A stretch of 55,632 nucleotides of DNA from the NCBI GenBank assembly GCA_002392965.1, contig DGIA01000008.1, positions 1 through 55,632 on the forward strand. The letters run 5' to 3'. A program made the position numbers and the translations under genes. Positions 50,282 to 55,632 of the stretch are shown one piece after another. Within the stretch, counting starts at the first letter, position 1; each line of letters opens with the position of its first letter. The notes under the pieces were generated by a model that saw only the letters and a list, made by a program, of their open reading frames with translations, did not search any database and was not told the DNA's origin. This stretch comes from Bacteroidales bacterium UBA3834. Lineage in GTDB: Bacteria > Bacteroidota > Bacteroidia > Bacteroidales > P3.

Positions 50282-51379
50282 ATGAAACATTTACTCCGTG
50301 TAATCGCCATCGTATGGGTCGCCGGCCTGCTGACGGCCTGCGTCAAAGAGCCGGTGGCTCCCACTCCCACCCAGACAACGGAACAGAACGGCGACGAGGT
50401 GACGGCCGTGCAGAGCGCCTACAGCCCCTCGGCCGCCCAGAAGCCGCGCAGCATGGCCTGTGCCGACGGCAAGGTGTATGTCACCTGCGGCTACCCCCCT
50501 GCCCTGCTGCGTATCGACACCGCCGAAGGGCGCATCGACCGCATGCTGAAATTCAACACCGTCTATGACCTCGAGGGCATCGCGGCGGCCAACGGGAAGC
50601 TGTTCGTGGCCAGCTCGTGGACCACCGACGAGAGCGGCACCGTCGTCTATGACAACCGCGTGTTCGTCATCGACCTGGCCACTTTCAGCCTGGTGAAGGT
50701 CGTCACGGTGGGCGCCGACCCGCAACGGGTGAAGGCGGTGGATGCGACCCACGTCGTCGTCACCTGCGGCTACGGGGGCGACGTGCCGGCCACCTCGTAC
50801 CTGATCGACGCGACGACCTACAGCGCCACCGACCTGGGGCTCGCCATCACGGCGATGGATGTCAGCGACGGCGAGGTCTATGGATACAGCGGCGGCTACA
50901 CCGCGGCGGCCAGTTTCTTCCGCTTCAACCCACTGACGAACAGCCGCGAGACCATCCTGGCGGGTTGCGGCATCAGCAATCCCTACAGCATCAACACCAT
51001 CGACGGGAAGATATATGTCACCACCGACGGCCACTACAGCGCCGCGGGCGACGTGGTGTGCTTCGACTCGACCGGCACGCAACAGTGGCTGACCGAAGCG
51101 GGGATGCTGCCGTCGAAGGTGGCGGCCCTCGGCGACGGGACGGCCTATGTGCTCGACGAAGGCAACTGGGGCGCCAACGAGGCTTCCATAGACAGGATCG
51201 ACATGGGGTCGGGGGCCATCGTGAAGAATGTCTTCTCGACAGCCAACGGACGTGGGTTGGGCGATGTGGCACAGGACCTGGTCGTCTATGGGACGAAGGC
51301 CTACATCACCGTAAGTTTCTCTAATACGGTCGAAATCCTCAACACACGGGACAATACTTCACGCCAGATTGCACTATAG
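50282..51379 (+). CDS. btuG: Surface B12-binding beta-propeller lipoprotein
   Basis: The 365-residue lipoprotein (MKHLLRVIAIVWVAGLLTAC; an in-frame ATG at 50267 overlaps btuB) is a YncE/DUF5074-type propeller. Blade repeats are visible as KVYVTCGYPPALLRIDTAEG, KLFVASSW, RVFVIDLATFSL, THVVVTCGYGG, KIYVTTDG and KAYITVSFSNTVEILNT. BtuG of Bacteroides thetaiotaomicron, of the same build and next to btuB, sits over BtuB and captures B12 with very high affinity. Position after btuB, within the riboswitch transcript, supports the same role. Which residues bind B12 cannot be read here. Confidence 0.87.
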   Translation: MKHLLRVIAIVWVAGLLTACVKEPVAPTPTQTTEQNGDEVTAVQSAYSPSAAQKPRSMACADGKVYVTCGYPPALLRIDTAEGRIDRMLKFNTVYDLEGIAAANGKLFVASSWTTDESGTVVYDNRVFVIDLATFSLVKVVTVGADPQRVKAVDATHVVVTCGYGGDVPATSYLIDATTYSATDLGLAITAMDVSDGEVYGYSGGYTAAASFFRFNPLTNSRETILAGCGISNPYSINTIDGKIYVTTDGHYSAAGDVVCFDSTGTQQWLTEAGMLPSKVAALGDGTAYVLDEGNWGANEASIDRIDMGSGAIVKNVFSTANGRGLGDVAQDLVVYGTKAYITVSFSNTVEILNTRDNTSRQIAL

Positions 51380-51381
51380 GA

Positions 51382-52185
51382 TCAGTGCTGCGTGGCAATG
51401 TAGTCGAGCACCTTTTTCTTGTCGCTGCTGAAGGTGAGCACATCGATGGTGCGGTAGTAATTCTCGCGGTCGAGGCAGTAGTGGTAGGCGTACTTGAGGA
51501 ACTCTATTTGCGAGTTGCTGTAGTCGATGGTACGGGCCAGCCGAGCTATCTGGCTAGCAGTCAGGTTGGCCGAGGCCACAATCACCTTGCCCAATGCCAG
51601 ACGGTCGCTGTCGAACGACTGTGATTTCATACGCTGTTCCATAGCCGCCACATCGTCGTCGGAGGCGGGCACTACCACCGGAGCTGCCGTATGGGGCGCG
51701 GGATGGGGAATGGGCTCGACAGCGGGCTTCCTCTCTTGCCGCCGGCGGATTTCATCTCGTGTGCGGATCCACTCTTTGTCATAGGCCTCGGCCCTGTTGT
51801 GTGTCGGGGTGTAGAGGAACACCTGCTCCAGACGCGAATCGTAGTTGACGTTCACCACCACATTGGCCTCGCCGGGGCGCAGGTTGAGGACGGCCGCCTT
51901 CTCGGCCGGCCGTTTCAGCACCACCACCACCTGGTGGTTCTGGTCGCTGATGTCGTTCACCAGCACGCGGCTTTGGGGCATGCGGTTCACCGGGTCGCCG
52001 TCGATGAAGACGGTGAATGCTTCACCGTGCTGCGACTCAAAACTGACGGTATAGCGGGTGGGCGGCGGCAGCTGGGGTGACTGGGCCTGCGCCCAAGTGA
52101 CCAGCGACCAGTGACCAGCGACCAGTAGGCAAAGCCAGAGCGGCAGCTTCGTGAGCGATAAACCAAAAGACATAACCTTTTTCAT
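51382..52185 (-). CDS. DUF4476 secreted protein
   Basis: The 267-residue protein has an export signal in which a stretch (LLVAGHWSLVTWAQAQ) is encoded by a GGTCGCTGGTCACT microrepeat. An N-terminal beta domain (RYTVSFESQHGEAFTVFIDG) is followed by a proline/charged linker and, in the last 95 residues, the helical DUF4476 domain (SFDSDRLALGKVIVASANLT, ARTIDYSNSQIEFLKYAYHY). The family is Bacteroidota-wide with unknown role. Its stop is 2 bp from the convergent btuG stop, with no terminator between. Confidence 0.85.
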   Translation of the reverse strand: MKKVMSFGLSLTKLPLWLCLLVAGHWSLVTWAQAQSPQLPPPTRYTVSFESQHGEAFTVFIDGDPVNRMPQSRVLVNDISDQNHQVVVVLKRPAEKAAVLNLRPGEANVVVNVNYDSRLEQVFLYTPTHNRAEAYDKEWIRTRDEIRRRQERKPAVEPIPHPAPHTAAPVVVPASDDDVAAMEQRMKSQSFDSDRLALGKVIVASANLTASQIARLARTIDYSNSQIEFLKYAYHYCLDRENYYRTIDVLTFSSDKKKVLDYIATQH

Positions 52186-52187
52186 AA

Positions 52188-52964
52188 CTACAGGATTTTT
52201 CTCAGTTTGTGTTCCCTGAAATACATGGTGTCTATCCAGCGGCCTTCCTCTCCGTGAAGGGCCATGGAGAACTCCTCGAAGGTGCGGTGCTCCATATAGA
52301 CAAGATTATAGACATCGCCCACATTGTCAATGAAATGGGCATCGCTGTCGGTAATGAAGTTGAACCGCTTGAGATAGGCGAATTTCTTGAGTATCTCGTC
52401 CTTGGTGATGCGGAAATTGATCTCCAACCCATCGGCACGCAGGTCGGGCGGCACAAAACCCAACTGGCTCATCAGCGAGGTGGTGCCCTTGTTGATATGT
52501 GCCGGAACAAAAAGGCCGCCGATACGGTGAACCTCGTCATAGATGCCGTCGATATCGACGTCGATGGCGTTCAGCAAATGATACTCCTCTTCGCCCACAA
52601 TCTCATCGTTCTCATCGACGATAAGTTGGTAGCCGAAACGGTCCTCGTCGTTAGGGATTTTCGGCAGATGGGCATCCAAAAACTCCTGGAAGGCATCGAG
52701 CTGTGCATCATCCTTGAAGTAGCAAAGGCAATGGGTTTCCTCTTGCGAGGTCACCTCTACCCCGCCGAGGACAAAAAGGCCCTTCTCACGCCCCACCTTT
52801 TGCGCCACCTTGACCTGACGCGTGGTATTATGGTCGCTGATGGCGATCATATCCAATCCACGAGCCAACGCACGGTCAACAATGGCCGTGGGCGACATTT
52901 CCAAGTCACCGCACGGCGAAAGCACCGTGTGGATGTGCAGGTCGGCCTTGAAGGGTGATAGCAT
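52188..52964 (-). CDS. PHP-domain phosphoesterase
   Basis: The 258-residue protein begins MLSPFKADLHIHTVLSPCGD, the first PHP metal motif (DLHIHT), followed by IAISDHNT, the second histidine motif, GVEVTSQEETH and the late TDSDAHFID (third motif). PHP enzymes of this type remove phosphate from small substrates; a group of them is linked to trimeric [FeFe] hydrogenase gene clusters along with DRTGG proteins. The DRTGG gene is directly upstream (31-bp gap), but no hydrogenase gene is in the window. Confidence 0.9.
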   Translation of the reverse strand: MLSPFKADLHIHTVLSPCGDLEMSPTAIVDRALARGLDMIAISDHNTTRQVKVAQKVGREKGLFVLGGVEVTSQEETHCLCYFKDDAQLDAFQEFLDAHLPKIPNDEDRFGYQLIVDENDEIVGEEEYHLLNAIDVDIDGIYDEVHRIGGLFVPAHINKGTTSLMSQLGFVPPDLRADGLEINFRITKDEILKKFAYLKRFNFITDSDAHFIDNVGDVYNLVYMEHRTFEEFSMALHGEEGRWIDTMYFREHKLRKIL

Positions 52965-52995
52965 AACGCGTCAATGCGTTAAATGGTTAGGGCAT

Positions 52996-53331
52996 CTACG
53001 CATTCAAAAGCTGGTAGATCTTACCGACCGTCTCATAGGTCTGCATCTCTGTGCTGAGGAAGGGTATCCCCTCTTCATTGCTTTGCTCCACTGTGTCTTC
53101 AGGGGCGGTGAGTCCTTTGACAAGGATGACACAAGCCAGTTCTTTCAGCGAGGCGATAGCCATCACATTCTTGTGCGTCTGAAGGGTTACCCAGACATTG
53201 CCCATTTCGGCATTGCCCATCACGTCGCTCAACAGGTCGCTGACATAGCAGCCATCGATGTCGCGATCCAGCCCGTTTGCGCCGCTCAACACTTTGAGAT
53301 TCAATTTTTCAACAAGTTCTCTTACTTTCAT
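52996..53331 (-). CDS. DRTGG-domain protein
   Basis: The start MKVRELVEKLNLKVLSG (ATG 53329-53331) gives 111 residues; the longer frame runs through the promoter. The fold fits a stand-alone DRTGG domain: DIDGCYVSDLLSDVMGNAEM, VWVTLQTHKNVMAIASL, VILVKGLTAPEDTVE and GIPFLSTEMQTYETVGKIYQLL (in parts). Such proteins probably sense adenine nucleotides and often precede PHP and hydrogenase subunit genes. It is the first gene of a DRTGG-PHP-DUF4476 unit. Confidence 0.88.
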   Translation of the reverse strand: MKVRELVEKLNLKVLSGANGLDRDIDGCYVSDLLSDVMGNAEMGNVWVTLQTHKNVMAIASLKELACVILVKGLTAPEDTVEQSNEEGIPFLSTEMQTYETVGKIYQLLNA

Positions 53332-53363
53332 TTTATAATTCTTTGTCGTGATTTTTCGAACTG

Positions 53364-53395
53364 CAAATATACACTTTTTTCCGGAATGCACCAAA
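53364..53395 (-). promoter_or_regulatory. Promoter of the DRTGG-PHP unit
   Basis: On the minus strand TTTG (53395-53392), a 20-bp spacer, then TATATTTG (53371-53364). The ATG is 33 bp downstream. Confidence 0.7.
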
Positions 53396-53417
53396 AACTT
53401 TCTGTCTCTTCCCTCAT

Positions 53418-54500
53418 TCAGAGCTCAATAGCCCACGACCACTCGATATAGTCGATGTGGTCGTAATGCACTTTCATGCCCACTCCGGCCATCTGGCGTC
53501 CGAAGCGGTAATAGAGGCCTACGCGTTCGTAATATTGCTCCCAGTTGAGTGGATAATAGGCGAGGTAATGCGCCAAGCCGAGTCGAAGAACGACAGGTCC
53601 CCACTGGCAGTCGCCAAAGACAAAAGCGGCGGGATAGACAGGCCATTCGTCGGCAGGGCCCACCTGTCGGTGGGTAAAGTTGTAGGAGAGGTCCAACGAT
53701 GCACCGTAGGAGAAACAGGGGTGAGCGTGCCAGATATAGCCTAACTGAACCGTATAGACAGGATGGTAGCTGATCACCTCGCTGTCATCATAGCGCGACT
53801 GCACCAACCCCGGCGCCACCAGCACAAACGGGGCACCATGGACCGACGACGGGGGGGCTTGGGGAAGTCCGCGAAGGAGCGATTGATGCGGCCCGCGGCG
53901 CAAACCCAGCTCCATCTGCAGGTAGTTGAGCCCGTGATTGGGCTTGTAGAGGTAGCCGTTGCTGGAATGAACCAGTTTGGCTGCCAGGAAGAGTGTGTTG
54001 CCGGCCGACAGGGGTATGTTGTACAGGAAGCCGAAATCAATCAGGCAATTGACCACGGAACCGATATAGGTGTTCTCGGGGTTGGGATAGAGGCTGTACG
54101 GGCGAGTGTAGAATGAGAGCCCCACACTGTAGGTCCAGTCGAGATGCCCGGCAACAGGCCCCTGCAGGAGCCCTGCCAACTCCATCCGGTCACCAGCCAC
54201 CGAATGGAACAGATGGGCATAGTTGGTCCTCAATCCGAAAAAGGGCTGACGCCAGAAACGGCTGCTGAAACTGCTGTCGGTTTGTTGCCAGTAGAGAGCC
54301 GCATCGACTCCCACAGTCGGCGTCTTCCCGCTGAAGGGAGAACCGTTGGTGGCAATCACCTGCCCGGCAGTGGCGGAAAGGCTGTAGTGCGTCGGTTGCC
54401 CATGAACCGGGCGTGCGAAGAAGGCAAAAAAGAGGGTGAGAAGCAACACCCCGATGAGTGCATGCTTCTCACCCCTGCTTTTCCTACTTGGTCTTTTCAT
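53418..54500 (-). CDS. PagL-like acyloxyacyl hydrolase (lipid A deacylase)
   Basis: The start MKRPSRKSRGEK (ATG 54498-54500) gives 360 residues with a signal peptide ending near PVHGQ. The rest is an outer-membrane beta-barrel of short aromatic strands. The His-Ser/Asn-rich motif KLVHSSNGYLYKPNHGLNYLQ (in part) matches the catalytic region of Bacteroidota acyloxyacyl hydrolases, which trim an acyl chain from lipid A. It lies 2 bp after the acyl-CoA dehydrogenase stop, so the pair is co-transcribed. Enzyme activity is inferred from the motif. Confidence 0.75.
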   Translation of the reverse strand: MKRPSRKSRGEKHALIGVLLLTLFFAFFARPVHGQPTHYSLSATAGQVIATNGSPFSGKTPTVGVDAALYWQQTDSSFSSRFWRQPFFGLRTNYAHLFHSVAGDRMELAGLLQGPVAGHLDWTYSVGLSFYTRPYSLYPNPENTYIGSVVNCLIDFGFLYNIPLSAGNTLFLAAKLVHSSNGYLYKPNHGLNYLQMELGLRRGPHQSLLRGLPQAPPSSVHGAPFVLVAPGLVQSRYDDSEVISYHPVYTVQLGYIWHAHPCFSYGASLDLSYNFTHRQVGPADEWPVYPAAFVFGDCQWGPVVLRLGLAHYLAYYPLNWEQYYERVGLYYRFGRQMAGVGMKVHYDHIDYIEWSWAIEL

Positions 54501-54502
54501 TT

Positions 54503-55632
54503 TTATTCTGCCCGGAAGCTGACGAGGTCGGCCTCGGTGAAGTGCATCACATAGTAGGCCTTTGCGCAGACATCTTCCTCCGTCATACGCACATAGACAT
54601 TGGCGCTCTTGGCGAAGAGTTCCGGCGCACGGGTGGCATCGTCCATGATGAGCAGGCACATGATGATTTCGGCGGTCATGTCGTAGAGGCGGCGTGCCAG
54701 GAAGTCGTGCACATCCTGGTTGCCTTGCTCCTTAACATAGTTGACGGCCTGCTCGTAGAGATCCACCAGCGGAGCGATACGGGCCTTCAACGGCTTCATT
54801 TCCTCACTCACCTCGCTCTGCATCATGTCCTTGATCACCTGCAGGTAGGTGCCATTGGTGACGTAACGGATAGCCGCCACCACCTGCAACTGCGTGGTAC
54901 CCTCATAGATGCTGAAGATACGTGCATCGCGGTAGAGACGCTGGCTCTTGTATTCCATGATGAATCCCGAGCCGCCGTGGATACTGATGGCGTCGTAGGC
55001 ATTCTGGCTGGCGTACTCACTGTTCATGCCCTTGGCCAGCGGCGTGAAAGCGTCGGCCAACTTGCTGTACTGCTTCATCTCTGCACGCTCCTCAGGTTCC
55101 AACTTGCGGTCGCGCTGAATATCCTCAAGGCTCTTGTAGAGGTCAACATAGCGGGCGGTTTGGTAAAGCAAGCTGCGGCCGGCGTCGAGCTTGGCCTTCA
55201 TACGGCTGAGCATATCATAGACGGCGGGGAAGTTGATAATCTTCTCACCGAACTGGGCGCGCTCGCGGGCATAGGCAAGGCCCTCGTTGTAGGCTTCCTG
55301 CTCCACACCTACACTCTGGGCGGCGATGCCAAGTCGGGCACCATTCATAAGCGCCATCACGTATTTGATGAGTCCAAGCTTGCGGTCGCCGCAGAGTTCG
55401 GCTTTGGCGTTCTTGTAGGTCAGTTCACAGGTAGGCGAGCCATGGATACCGAGTTTGTGCTCGATGTGGCGCACATCGACACCACCGTTGCGTTTGTCGT
55501 AGATGAACATCGAAAGACCGCGACCATCCTTGGTGCCTTCTTCCGAACGGGCAAGGACGAGGTGGATGTCAGAGTCGCCATTGGTGATGAATCGCTTGAC
55601 ACCGTTGAGGCGCCAGCAGTTCTCCTTCTCGT
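54503..55632 (-). CDS. Acyl-CoA dehydrogenase, C-terminal part (gene runs off the right edge)
   Basis: The open frame continues to the end of the window, so the start is missing; 376 codons are seen. They cover the middle beta domain (NGVKRFITNGDSDIHLVLAR) and the C-terminal helical domain with ARERAQFGEKI and the FAD-site segment AYDAISIHGGSGF, then YRDARIFSIYEGTTQLQ with Glu in the place of the catalytic base, and an extra helical extension of about 130 residues. This fits the large, C-terminally extended acyl-CoA dehydrogenases of fatty-acid oxidation. Confidence 0.93.
   Translation of the reverse strand, partial: EKENCWRLNGVKRFITNGDSDIHLVLARSEEGTKDGRGLSMFIYDKRNGGVDVRHIEHKLGIHGSPTCELTYKNAKAELCGDRKLGLIKYVMALMNGARLGIAAQSVGVEQEAYNEGLAYARERAQFGEKIINFPAVYDMLSRMKAKLDAGRSLLYQTARYVDLYKSLEDIQRDRKLEPEERAEMKQYSKLADAFTPLAKGMNSEYASQNAYDAISIHGGSGFIMEYKSQRLYRDARIFSIYEGTTQLQVVAAIRYVTNGTYLQVIKDMMQSEVSEEMKPLKARIAPLVDLYEQAVNYVKEQGNQDVHDFLARRLYDMTAEIIMCLLIMDDATRAPELFAKSANVYVRMTEEDVCAKAYYVMHFTEADLVSFRAE

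Noticed and set aside
1..55632. tRNA, rRNA, insertion sequence, prophage or replication origin
   Set aside because: I found no cloverleaf, rRNA-like stretch, transposase, integrase, phage structural gene or DnaA-box cluster by reading; faint ones could be missed without a covariance search.

Overview
The window looks like chromosomal DNA of an uncultured, GC-rich Bacteroidales (Bacteroidota) bacterium. The pointers are a type IX secretion (T9SS) C-terminal sorting domain, GldF/GldG-type proteins, DUF6261, DUF4476 and OMP beta-barrel receptor families, a BtuG-type propeller lipoprotein, promoters of the Bacteroidota form TTTG-N19-TAnnTTTG, and few Shine-Dalgarno sequences. I saw no tRNA, rRNA, insertion sequence, prophage or CRISPR array.

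Region by region. 1-3200 (minus strand) is accessory: a truncated radical SAM gene, a half-size EamA transporter, a chimeric LOG/GNAT remnant, a TonB-C protein, a 41-bp palindromic repeat array, DUF6261 and two small proteins. 3215-10410 (minus) holds a split transketolase whose two halves are separated by a VWA protein and two other genes, then a lipoprotein, a secreted DNA/RNA endonuclease and a beta-CASP metallo-hydrolase. 10866-15527 (plus) holds yidC, nhaD and a lysozyme-like membrane protein. 15719-23134 (minus) is a Ytr-like envelope operon: TonB-family receptor, YbjQ protein, ABC ATPase, two permeases, a DUF4097 lipoprotein, a GntR regulator and a terminal lipoprotein. 23517-26375 (plus) is a small polysaccharide cluster (Wzz, O-antigen-ligase-like, NlpC/P60). 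A ClC protein follows on the minus strand. 28247-40331 (plus) runs OmpA lipoprotein, an inactive-looking M28 homologue, a GldF-GldG fusion, DUF4340, a small membrane protein, lpxB, SpoIID/LytB, a thioredoxin, ftsY and rimO.

The most interesting part is 40440-51380. Two divergently oriented cobalamin riboswitches share one intergenic region. The rightward one controls btuB-btuG, the expected outer-membrane B12 uptake pair. The leftward one, which has a textbook Bacteroidota promoter, leads into a 2121-residue T9SS-secreted protein made of about seven cleaved-adhesin-like jelly-roll modules, about eight fibronectin type III modules and a sorting domain. A giant secreted adhesin under B12 control beside btuB-btuG suggests an undescribed surface system for capturing corrinoids or their carriers.

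The right end (51382-55632, minus) holds DRTGG, PHP and DUF4476 genes, then an acyl-CoA dehydrogenase followed by a PagL-like acyloxyacyl hydrolase. A second genome-wide theme is a family of tandem arrays with an exact 11-bp period and a shared AGGTNA core, found in four intergenic regions.
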